A DNA stretch of 64,000 bases, from contig JAQNBH010000007.1 in NCBI GenBank assembly GCA_028752905.1, positions 14,350,759 through 14,414,758 of the forward strand, written 5' to 3'. The translations under genes were made by a program, and so were the position numbers. Position 1 is the stretch's first letter. The number at the start of each line of letters is the position of its first letter. Origin of the DNA: Cladorhizidae sp. MBARI D1340-BT2. Its lineage: Eukaryota > Porifera > Demospongiae > Poecilosclerida > Cladorhizidae. The notes below the pieces were generated by a model, which had not been told where the DNA came from, ran no database searches, and saw only the letters and a list, made by a program, of their open reading frames with translations. Positions 48,333-58,829 of this stretch are shown piece by piece.

Positions 48333-49279
48333 TTATATAACACACATATGCTGCATCTCTGTCTTATATAAGTGCATATAACACACACATGCTGCATCTC
48401 GGTCTTATAATAGTGCATATATATCACACACATGCTGCATTTCTGTCTTATAATAATGCATATATAACACACATATGCTGCATCTCTGTCTTATAATAGT
48501 TCATATATAACACACACATGCTGCATCTTGCTTATAATAGTACATATATAGCACACACATGTTGCATCTTGTCTTATAATAGTGCATATATAACACATAC
48601 ATGCTACATCTCTGTCTTATAATAGTGCAATATATAATACACACATGCTGCATCTCTGTCTTATAATAGTGCATATATAACACACACATGCTGCATCTCT
48701 GTCTTATAATAGTGCATATATAACACACACATACTGCATCTTGTCTTATAATAGTGAATATATACATACATGCTGCATCTCTGTCTTATAATAGTGCAAT
48801 ATATAATACACACATGCTGCATCTCTGTCTTATAATAGTGCATATATAACACACACATGCTGCATCTCTGTCTCATAATAGTGCATATATAACACACACA
48901 TGCTGCATCTCTGTCTTATAACAGTGCATATAACACACACACATGCTGCATCTCTGTCTTATAATAGTGCATATATAACACACACATGCTGCATCTCTGT
49001 CTTATAATAGTGCATATATAACACACACATGCTGCATCTTGTCTTATAATAGTGCATATATAACACACACATGCTTCATCTCTGTCTTATAATAGTGCAT
49101 ATATAACACACACATGCTGCATCTTATCATATAATAGTGCATAGATAACCCACACATCTTGCATCTCTGTCTTATAATAGTGCATATATAACACACACAT
49201 GCTGCATCTTGTCTTATATATAACACACATGCTGCATCTCTGTCTACACACACATGCTGCATCTTGTCTTATAATGGTT
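48333..49279 (+). repeat. 43-bp minisatellite, about 22 copies
   Basis: The unit, approximately ATATATAACACACACATGCT GCATCTCTGTCTTATAATAG TGC, is repeated head to tail with small changes; several copies lack a few bases, for example TCTTGTCTTATAATAG. Because 43 is not a multiple of three, the minus strand opens apparent frames in different registers that I regard as artefacts. Confidence 0.93.
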
Positions 49280-49425
49280 CAAAATAGCAATAATGAGAGA
49301 AAACTTCCTACAGATTTTCCTTAACATTTCAAGCCATCCACCTGAAATCTCCTGGCCTCTTTAACATAATATATATGCCATTTTCTATGATTCAACACTG
49401 ATATATAAACATCACATCACTATGT

Positions 49426-49782
49426 TTATAGTAGTAATAGTGGAAAAGAGAGGATATAAGGAGATGATTGAACACACTGAGCATAGAGATGCCAAACCGA
49501 ATTGGCAGATCTGCATATTTCCCACACACTATCAGCATGGTTCAGTTGACTGAGCTCTATGACTGATGTATGAGGCACATGGCTTTCAGGACTTGGCAAA
49601 CTCTCTGAATTGACTGGTTTACAACAAATAGTTCTATCATAGACTGTAATTTTAATGCTCTGTGTAAATTCCTGTTCCACTAGTGTTGTGTGTGAGGATA
49701 TATTGTAACTGTGAAGAATAGTAATTGAAAAAAGACTGCGTAATGTTATAACATGTGTTCCTTTATTCCACCCTAACAGCAT
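49426..49782 (-). other. 118-codon open frame, hypothetical
   Basis: It starts with ATG (MLLGWNKGTHVI) and ends with TAA after a hydrophobic C-terminus (SPYILSFPLLLL). I recognise no domain, and base composition does not separate it clearly from the surroundings. It could be an exon, a small gene or chance. Confidence 0.25.
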
Positions 49783-49918
49783 TACCTACAGTGACTTTAA
49801 AGCTGAGCCAATTCGAATTCTGAATAATTTGGACTGGGAAGGCAACACTAGCCTGGCAAGGAAGCTACAGGATTCTGTAATCAGCGTTGCATCATTAATA
49901 GGTTGTGGATCACAAGCG
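49781..49918 (+). other. Exon-like open segment
   Basis: 46 codons lie between a good acceptor (CCACCCTAACAG) and a GTTAGT donor, reading ITYSDFKAEPIRILNNLDWE and continuing to LIGCGSQA. In a different register (phase 1, as the phospholipase-like gene would need) the same stretch gives ALPTVTLKLSQFEF then a stop. I cannot choose between an unknown gene, the last exon of the phospholipase-like gene, and chance. Confidence 0.3.
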
Positions 49919-50210
49919 GTTAGTTTGACATAATTGGAATTCTGTTTTGTTTTTTGTGCATTAAATTTTTTATTGTTGTATGTATTTCTTAAAGAATGTC
50001 ACACTCTCTCAGCCTATCACACACTCGCCATATACTTAGTTGAAACTTGGAAGTAGCTGCTAAATATTGAGTTCCTTCTCTCCTAACTGCATGTTGACGG
50101 TTGCAAGGTTTCCTGTTTCGCTCTTTCTAGATTTGTTTTATTTGCAGTTGCTGCATGACCACCATAACCTTTCATTTCTATACCAACATAAAGCTGCACT
50201 CCACTCCTGC

Positions 50211-50580
50211 CATCATGCTCCATGTGGTGGCTGGTCATCATGCTCAGTGCAGTGGCCGGTCATCATGCTCCGTGTGGTGGCCAGTCCATCATGCACCGTG
50301 GTGGCCGGCCATCATGCTCCGTGGTGGCCGGTCATCATGCTCCGTGGTGGCCGGTCACATCACGCTCCGTGTGGTGGCCGGTCATCATGCTCCGTGGTGG
50401 CCGGTCACATCATCATGCTCTGTGTGGTGGCCGGTCATTATGCTCCGTGTGGTGGCCGGTCATCATGCTCTGTGTGGTGGCTGGCCATCTTGCTCCGTGG
50501 TGGCAGATAATCATACTCCGTGGTGGCAGGTCATCATGCTCCGTGGTGGCCGATCATCATGCTCCGTGTGGTGGCCTGTC
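50211..50580 (+). repeat. 23-25 bp minisatellite, 15 copies
   Basis: The unit CATCATGCTCCGTGTGGTGG CCGGT (25 bp) alternates with a 23-bp form lacking one GT. It is GC-rich, unlike the region. All three plus frames stay open through it because the unit contains no stop in any register; I do not treat these as genes. Confidence 0.92.
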
Positions 50581-50585
50581 TAAAC

Positions 50586-50794
50586 AACAACAGGGAAATT
50601 ACAAACTTTGTGTGCACACCAATTGAGTCTGGAGTATTTTTGATTATTGCTTCATGAATCTCATTACAAACCCTCCTGTGATAAAGGCACACATGCAATA
50701 GCTCCTTTAATGGCTCAAAATCATGGAATAGTCTCGAGAACTCTATTCCACGCCGTGTTGTACTAGTATCAACAAGCATCATTAAACACCCCAT
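50586..50794 (-). other. Possible short coding remnant
   Basis: The minus strand is open for about 70 codons beyond the minisatellite (GCLMMLVDTSTTRRGIEFSR, then LFHDFEPLKELLHVCLYHRR). Composition of the peptide is protein-like, but I recognise no family and see no partner exon. Confidence 0.25.
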
Positions 50795-50945
50795 TCAATA
50801 TTTTTCTAAGAAAATGCCTGTGGCATTGGATGTGGAGAAGTAGCCATGAATTGTGCTCCTTACATATTAACTGGTGCCAAGTTGAGTGACCTTGTGCTCT
50901 GAAACATAATTGGATATCTGATATACACAACAAGATGAAACAACT

Positions 50946-51022
50946 CCTGATGAAGGCTAGAGCATCTAGTAGAAGTATAGAGAGTAAATTTCAAGTTGGT
51001 TATTGAGGACTTCATTGTAATG
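50946..51022 (+). repeat. Dispersed hammerhead-like repeat, copy in plus orientation
   Basis: CCTGATGAAGGCTAGAGCATCT then AGTAGAAG, followed by the tail TTTCAAGTTGGTTATTGAGG. The GAAA of the core reads GAAG here. The following stretch (51023-51815) has no recognised gene. Confidence 0.6.
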
Positions 51023-54000
51023 AAGAAGATAAAATGAGCTAGAAAGGTTGGATACCCAGAAGCTCTAATTTGTATTTAGTAGAACTCTGACCTGATGTTG
51101 TAGTCACCGCTGAAATATAATATGAAGAAACAACCAAAATAAACAATCAAACAAACAGAAACTCTTAAAATACAAACAATGTTCCATGTTACCCCCCGAC
51201 CAACTTTATAAAATGGCAGATGGCAAAAATAAAGATCACATTCAACTAAAACTCATATTGGCAATTTCTTAGCCACCTACATGGTAGTTTTAGCTGCTAT
51301 TAGGTTTTTAAAAAACTCCTAGCATAACCTGAAACTATTAGACAAAAAACTGCAGAGAGTCCAATTTTTTCAATCACTTATAACTTGCTTTACAATTTAA
51401 AAAAATTAGTACCAGAAGATTCTCCAATACACACTTGTGACTCGTAGGTTATTTGATTGCAGTAAAAAAAGGATAGGTAGTGGTACTTGTTGATGATAGA
51501 AGCAAGCTAGTCATACGTGGTTTTAAGATTAGTGTAAAAAAAACATTCACAGGACTCGACCTATATATGCTGTGCAACTGAATCTGAACTGAGCTGTCTG
51601 TTGATTTAAAGACAAATAGCCTTCTTAAAAAAATGTAAAAGTAAGTAACTATACAAGTGTGTGTGAGAGAAAGAGATAAAGAAGGGGGGAGGGGGAGACA
51701 GAACAAGGCAAGAATGTTTTTTTAGAACCCCAAATACAGAGTAGTAAAAATTAAAAAAAACCAAGAATTTACCAATGAAGACCAGAAATATTTACAGTCT
51801 ATTTACCTAGATCCCAAATATAATACAGAAAAACAAATAATTATATTCTACCTTGTGAAGGGTCCTACAAATATTGGGGTCTACATTAGTAATACTTGTT
51901 TCATTTCTTTTTTGACTAGTTACATTTTATAAATCAAGTTCTTGTATAGTCAAGCAGCCACCTGCAAGAAGTTACTTAGTGTAAAACCAGAGTTAAACCA
52001 ATCATAGATGTTATTATTTTCCATGCTAAATACCTACATATTCATATATACACATAGAACGTGCATATTATAAGCTTTTGTTGCAGGTTTGTGCTGTTAC
52101 CTATAACATCAAGAGTAAGCTTCTGAGGAAACAATCTACAGCGGAATCTCTTCTTTGTAGTAAAAGTGTGAAGTTGCTCGCTGACTTGGCTCAGCTACAC
52201 TCGATATTGCACATACACAAGCTTGTTTAGTGCATTGACAATCTTTTACCTATAATACTCAGGAGCTTTACTAAAACCAAGAAGTCATTGCAATACAGTG
52301 GGGACAATTTTGAGTCTTCTGGTAATAAAAGTATAACAGATGGATCTATTGCATGCAAGTTAATGTGTGGGAATATATAAATATATATAGACAGATGCAA
52401 GATCTTGAAGATAATTCTAATGGTTTAGAATGCTTTTTGGAGGTTGACTTTAGCAAAGAATTCCAGGAAAGTATGTGGGCTAAGATCCAATCTTTAGGAT
52501 ACTAAGGAGCTGCCAAAGTCAGTTTCAGCTGAGATCTATTTTAAAATAGTCTGTCAAGTGATTTAATGTAGAATTTTGTGCTAGGAGTTGGGGAGGAAAA
52601 CTCTGAAAACCACACAAACCATACACACTGAGATCAATGTACTTACAGGATAACCAAAGAAAGATGTTAGGTGAAAACAACATCCCCTTCATACTGCCCT
52701 TTCAACCACACATCCCAAGAAACAGGATAAAACTAGCAATAAAAAATTACACTGATGAATACTAGAGGAAACACCAATCATATCTTTCACAAAGTGAAGG
52801 ACCATAGCAAACCAAACAGTATCTGCAAGCAGCAAACCACACAGAGCACCAACCAGGACAACAGATCCATTCTTAAATTCCCGTTAATCAAAGGAAACCC
52901 TATAACCTAATCAGAGCCCGGCCCTAACCCTAGACTTAAAACAGCCTTAAAAACACACAATACTCTAGTCAGAGCCCTGGCCCTAACTCTCGCTTTAAAA
53001 ATAACCATGAAAATATTTGATACAGTAAAGCAACAAGTTAAGGCATGGATTGTTTTTTGACCGGTGGATAATGTAGTCTTATTGAGTCAAATAGCAACAA
53101 GACATGACATGTTGTGTATACAACAACAGTTTGTATGATTAATTTCAGCTGACATAAAATATTTCCAACTTTTTGGCGTATTTGAAGCCAACTTTTCAAC
53201 CGTAAAACTTTGGTATTGATCAGGCTGATTATTTCTGCAAAATACTCTATACATTTTATTACAGACCTTTTGTTACAACTTATTTGCTATGATGAAGAAC
53301 GAAGTATTTCGGTTGAAACTTTCAAAATTGATTGCAAAGGTTAAAAAAGGTGTTCAAAAGCCTTGGGCTCTGACATATATAGTCTCCAGTATTTAACCAT
53401 GGAATAGAGAAGAACAAAACAAGCAATAAATAAGCAACTTGAGGAAAGACCAATCATGAATTGGATTATTGATCTGATATTTAATTTCCAATATTGGAAT
53501 GCAAACAAAGCAAGCAACAAAAATGCTGTTTATTGCTTAAGCTCCTTCACTTTGAATCCCATGAGGGATAATTGCAAAACAAAAAGACAAAGAATTTTTT
53601 TTAGACAGGTTTTGTCGAGTGGAATATTTCTGCTCAAAAGAATGCACTCAAATAGTTAATAAAACATAAATTATAATGAGCATGAACTGTTTTCTTACAA
53701 TAGTACTACTAGGTTTGTTTTGTATCTGTGATGGTATACACTCATTACGATGACTAAGATATATAGTTATATCTTTGTTGTATATTTATTAGTCCAGATT
53801 CTAACCAATACTCTTACTATATAGTATATTCTACTTTTGTGCAACATCATACAAAAGTTCCTGAGCCTCATCTGAGTCGATGTTTGTAATATGCATTTAA
53901 AAAAATGTATTCAAATACCCACTTCTTTCTTTTTTATGCTTGGGGAACAATTCACAAATTAATAGAGGTATTGCTATTAGGAGCTCTTTTGGCCAAACTT

Positions 54001-54179
54001 AGCTTCATCATCACTTGTAACTGAAACATTTCCATGATAGTTGATTAAATGCCCACCCTTTTGTCTTTTGTTAAAGTAACTTATGATGGATAGATTCACA
54101 ACCACACTGCATGGCATAAAGGTCATCAAAGGTTTGTGAACCAAATAGTCCAGCAACGTAAGCATCACAGAATTTTTTA

Positions 54180-54490
54180 TGTAGTTAATAGATTGCTCTA
54201 TTTATTATATGGATGGCAGCTGTCTCATAAACCTCAATATTGAAATACTTGAGATTTGGTTACTATTACTAGTCAAGGGGAAATGTTGGAATGAATTAAC
54301 TCGGGTATATCACCAAGAAAATATTTATTGCTTACATTTGCAAAGTATATGCGATCTGTCATTTTATAATATTTTTCCATTAATCATTAATAGGTTTCTA
54401 TCATGTGTAATGGCTCTATTCTAGTTAATTAAGTGTGCCTAAGTGTGGCTTGTTGTGAGATATTCGGTTGTGGTAAGATTCCCTATGCTT
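54180..54490 (+). pseudogene. Relic of kinase-locus intron and exon 8 inside copy B
   Basis: Counterpart of 3363-3720. It holds TATTATATGGATGGCAGCTG, CAAGGGGAAATGTTGGAATG, then GGCTTGTTGTGAGATATTCG at 54445, the decayed CWE.F.CGK exon. Broken by stops and a lost frame. Confidence 0.7.
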
Positions 54491-55621
54491 AAGTAGAGCA
54501 AATATTTCACGGCTTCCTTTTTTATTTGTACATCATTCACTTCACCTCTTAGGAGGAGATTGTTCAAGGGAGGGCTATGCTATGAGCTGCATGATAATAA
54601 GCCACTATTGGAGAAAAAAGCTCCTATATAGGAGATTACGCTTCTATTGTTCTCTCCTATTTTGTCTCGCTAAGTGATGAGACCCTCTGGTTGGTGATGT
54701 TGGATTAGTGAGCATCAACCACTGTGCGTATTGAATGGTATCCACACATGTGAAGCTGTATTATTTCCCCACAAGTATAGTGCCCAGATACGTCCAATGA
54801 TTAAATATTTAATCTGCACATGCTGACATTTTGAGAGAAAAGGAAACATCCAAATCAGAAACAAAACAAATCAACCAAATTATCCCAGTGAAATATGGCA
54901 AACAGATTGATGAGAAAACAGGAATGATCAGCAGGAGTGAAGTATAAGAGCAAACTATGATCAGAATCCTATCGTCTAGGACCGACTCTAGGCAGTCAAC
55001 TTGTCAGAAGAGAGCACAAATGCCCCAAAAGAAAATATGTCAATATAATCTGTGAGAAAATGCAAGGAGCACAAAAGCCCTAAGGAGCCAAATATGGATC
55101 AAGACCAGATTAGACAGAGTCATAAAAGAGCATAATAACATATAGCCACATATATATTGCTGATTGCTGACAATATATATGAAAATGCATATCAATAATG
55201 TACCTAAAATGAAGATGAAGACACATGGTTGGGACAGGCAACGTTGTTCAAGCGTTTCACTGAATTAAGCCAGTCACCTCTTGTGTTTAGGTAGGACTGC
55301 TATACCTAACTCAGCTACAAACTTCACTTTTTCAGTTTATAGGAAGTTCTAGAGGAAGTGCGGGAGATTTATAGTCACCCTGCAAGAACTATTACTTGTC
55401 TTAGTGATGTTGTGACACATTTTATCGTTTGTTAAAGATGTGTAGATCTTAAAATTAGTCTGCACTTCAGATACAATGTTTCTTAACCGAGTTCCCATTG
55501 TTATTGGTATGCGAAGTTGGTATGCAGGTAATCATACTATATGTGCCTAGAATCTGTGAAGTGCTTCAGCTATGTATTTATATTAACTTTGACATTTCTG
55601 TAAAAATATGTACATTATTTA

Positions 55622-55789
55622 TTATTTTTCTGTTCACACAAATTATGGTGGTGTGTGACAGAACTACAAATGTAGGCATGTTATATATCAACCGATTAAT
55701 TGGTATCAGTTCAACCATTTATGGCGGTTTGTGTGACATACCAAAAAGTTAGTGTGTTGAGACAAATGGCACACCTTACCGAGTCATAC
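55622..55789 (-). repeat. Inverted counterpart of 4777-4924
   Basis: It begins TTATTTTTCTGTTCACACAA and ends CCGAGTCATAC, the reverse complement of the copy A segment, and is flanked by sequence in the same order as in copy A. About 30 private bases precede it. Confidence 0.75.
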
Positions 55790-57025
55790 GAAAACCTAGG
55801 CTGCAAATTCATAGCATGTTGCTGTTCCACTAATATGTAGATTAAACACTATTATTATAATCTTGGTGCATGCGATTAAATTATGATGAACAAAAATAAC
55901 TGTTTTTATTGAATAACTATTGCATTAAGATGAAAACAGATGCTTGATTGTCAATATGGTATTGTTATCCCATAAAAGCTAGCCAATGTTCATGGCTCAC
56001 AGCTAAGGATGTTGAATGTTTCTGTGACTGCTGCAGTCAATAAAAGTGTATTGCCTCTTAATCTTGGAGGACCCTTAATTAGAACATAAATATAAGAGTT
56101 GTGATGGTATGGCTTTGTGAAACCTGGGTAATAAGATTGTATTTCTCCAATTTTGTTACTTCTCTCTCGTACTTATAATATTGTCAATAAGAATTATGGC
56201 ATTGTGATAATTGTTGTCGAGAAGATTTTCCGCATGTTTTCCAGTTTTCAGCTGAGAAAGACTCAAAAGACACAATCTACTTAGTAAATCATCATAATCC
56301 ATGGGTTTATTGTCAGCTGCAGGTAATAGTGGAATGCTACTAACTCAGATGAGATTCTTACAGTTTGACCTCATTGATATCCTAGATAAATATGCTGCAT
56401 CAGTAAATATATATAATAATTTTGTGTACACCCATAACACTGAGCATACTGGAATATTGTGCAATGCAAAGTATTTTACCTATATTGGCTGAATTACACA
56501 GCATAATTTAATCACGAGATAAAACAACGGGAATGATCCAGAATCCTTGTGGGTGAGGAACACTGCACAATGTCATCACTATGAGGTATGAAATGGACTC
56601 CAATTCACATGTTCACTACATAATGTTGTGATATTCAATGCATATTTTGTAATGTTCACTGCATGATGACATTACTACATGTAATGAAAAGAACTTGATT
56701 ACATGTCTGTTCACCATGCATTAAAAAACATGCATCTTTGAAATTGACTCCATCAAACAATGACTGCTTGACAGTATGTAATAATGAGTGAAAGTCTATC
56801 ATAACAGTAGCACCAATTATAAAATCTGTAGCAGATTACCACAGAAATATGAATCTAGAATGAGCTAATTGAGTCCCAGAAAATACTACGCTGTGGCATT
56901 CACATTCAATGTTTAATCAGGAAACTATCCAGTGGTGATAACTACGCACTTCTACCAGCTCCAATTTTGAGGACAGCAAAAAATCTGATGTATCTCCATT
57001 ATGCCATCTATCCTTAACAAGACCT

Positions 57026-57310
57026 GGTGGCAATAGGGTTTTCTCCAGAGTGAGAGTTGATAATATATTCCTAAAAATAGATACTAATTAACAGCAAACA
57101 AACAAAAGTTTTAACTTACAATCTGTATCTTGCCACATCAAATATCTTGTAGACAGGCTCAACTTCTCCATTACCTACAAATGAACTGTATGGAGAGTCC
57201 TCTATTGTATTCATCTTACCAAAAGAGCAGAGAACTGATTTTAACTCACCAATAAATATTTTAGTCCTAGTGAGTCTTTTTCGGAAGTAGTCAATCTGAT
57301 ATTCTTTTAA
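57026..57310 (-). pseudogene. Relic of kinase exons 1 and 2 (third paralogue)
   Basis: On the minus strand a frame open for about 60 codons ends at a GTAAGT donor (57113-57118) and resembles exon 1 of the pseudokinase: FRKRLTRTKIFIGELKSVLC matches its basic, Leu/Cys-rich N-terminus, and GEVEPVYKIFDVARYR matches its end. The ATG of the intact gene aligns with a non-start codon, and exon 2 is cut off at the block B junction near 57025. It is therefore a fragment rather than a gene, although exon 1 has no stop. Confidence 0.65.
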
Positions 57311-57389
57311 AATTCAAGCTGTCCTGAATGCAATGCTTTGTAAAATGTCAAGTTCAGTATTGACCTGCATTCAATACTATATGTCTGGA

Positions 57390-58110
57390 AATGCCACACA
57401 CACATGCTATGTTTATGGCTAATATTGTCAAGCACTAGTGGGAAAATTCTCATGGCTGCTAAGCTGAGCTGTAGTAAATGATTGATGCAATGGGAGAGAC
57501 ATACCAGCCCAGTAATGAACAGCAGGTAATTGCCACATCAGATACAAGTATTGATATGTGCAATTACTATGGTCCTGTAAAAAAATCACCCCAAAAAATC
57601 ACCCAAATTCTTCCTCGTGAAAAAAGGGGCCAAAATTTCATTATCATGAACCTTTTAGCTGCATGTAATTTTGGCATAGCTATACCTATGTGGTCTTCTC
57701 TATTCCAAAGCCTCCTTCTCTTGTCCCAACATGAAGCTTTAGCATAGCTTCTTTCCCCAGGGAGTGTTGTACAACTTGCTGGGTCCAAGTTGATGATCAT
57801 GAATATCTTCAAATTTCCTCTTTAACACCATCATCAGCTAGTAGTTACACCGAGTTACACAATTGGCTTTTAACAGAATGTCTATAGGAGACTTTGAGTT
57901 GTAATTGTATAATTAGATTTATCCTGAAGTGCATTTGAAATTCCCTTCTTCAGGCATCTCATTATTCCTGATAAAGGCTAGAGCATCTCGTCGAAATGTT
58001 GAGAGAGTAAAAAATTCAAGTTGATTATTGAGAAGGTCAATTGTAACCTTATTCTTCTCCAAAGTGATCCTCAAGTCCTCTCTCTGTACAAGGCTTTCTT
58101 GATAGGGCAG
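57390..58110 (-). repeat. Kinase-upstream module, copy 4, with an inserted repeat
   Basis: It follows the order of 32440-33150: GTAATTGCCACA, CAAAGCCTCCTTCTCTTGTC in place of the CCAAGGTCACTTTCTG words, AACATGAAGCTTTAGCATA, CAAAGTGATCCTC and CTGTACAAGGCT. A plus-oriented hammerhead-like repeat (57967-58048, CCTGATAAAGGCTAGAGCAT to TTGATTATTGAGAAGG) interrupts it and is absent from the other module copies at that point. No gene is intact. 58111-58829 has nothing recognised. Confidence 0.65.
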
Positions 58111-58829
58111 CAGCATTCTGATGTTTGTCACTAGACAGGTAGATGAAAGTGAAGTGAAATTCCTGGTATTCCAAAACGTTTTCCCACTGGTTCTTTAATG
58201 CTAAACAACCACATAAGATATCTGTAATCTTGGCCAATGGTGGACATGCTACCAAGTGATTAGGGCATAAAATACTGAGTAGAGGAGGGGCATGTCATGT
58301 TGCAGCCTTGTTTGTTCCTTCCATGTTCAACCACTGCCTAATGGTAGAAGAGATGATGATAACAGTAGAGACAAATTAAGAGCTAAAAAGAGGACAAACC
58401 GGACTGCAGGTTGGACACACCCTAGTATCTAGAGTTTGTGTGAACTTGAAAAGGGATAAAGATATATGCTGGATTGGAAAGGATCTCACATTATATATTG
58501 CAGACATGCTAAGTGTCTAGCAATGTTTGTGTTCAAATGAAGAATAGGAGGGAAAACAGTGACGTGAAGTAAAGTGACTCATGATAAGCTTCCAGAATAT
58601 CATTGATCATTAAGAAGTTTGATAGAAAATCAGACATTAAAAAACACCATGGCAAGTGAAATATTTTTTACAACCTTCACTTGCTTGCAGCAATTCCTGT
58701 ATTTCCTGTTAGATGTAAACAGAAGATTTCCAGAATGTCACTGACAGAGCTATTTCAGCTGCTTGGAGTTTGGAGGTCAACCTGCTAGTTGAAGGAGCTT
58801 TGTTGCTCCGCATGAAGTAGCAGAGCATG

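Larger units (their letters stand above)
51816..57015 (+). repeat. Segmental duplication, copy B
   Basis: This is the direct duplicate of 1-6208, separated from it by about 45.6 kb. It lacks the 997-bp segment, has an inverted stretch at 55622-55789, and carries small private indels (for example AAAAAAGCTCCTATATAGGA near 54612). It ends at CTATCCTT, after which relic exons of the kinase locus follow directly. No gene is intact in it. Confidence 0.92.

Noticed and set aside
48501..49262. Open minus-strand frames of 70-90 codons
   Set aside because: They are translations of the 43-bp minisatellite and change register with every unit.
48333..49279. CRISPR-like array
   Set aside because: The units are contiguous with no variable spacers, and the context is eukaryotic; it is a tandem minisatellite.
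50067..50626. Three overlapping plus-strand frames of 134-147 codons
   Set aside because: They exist only because the GC-rich minisatellite lacks stops; the frames share no non-repetitive protein-like part.
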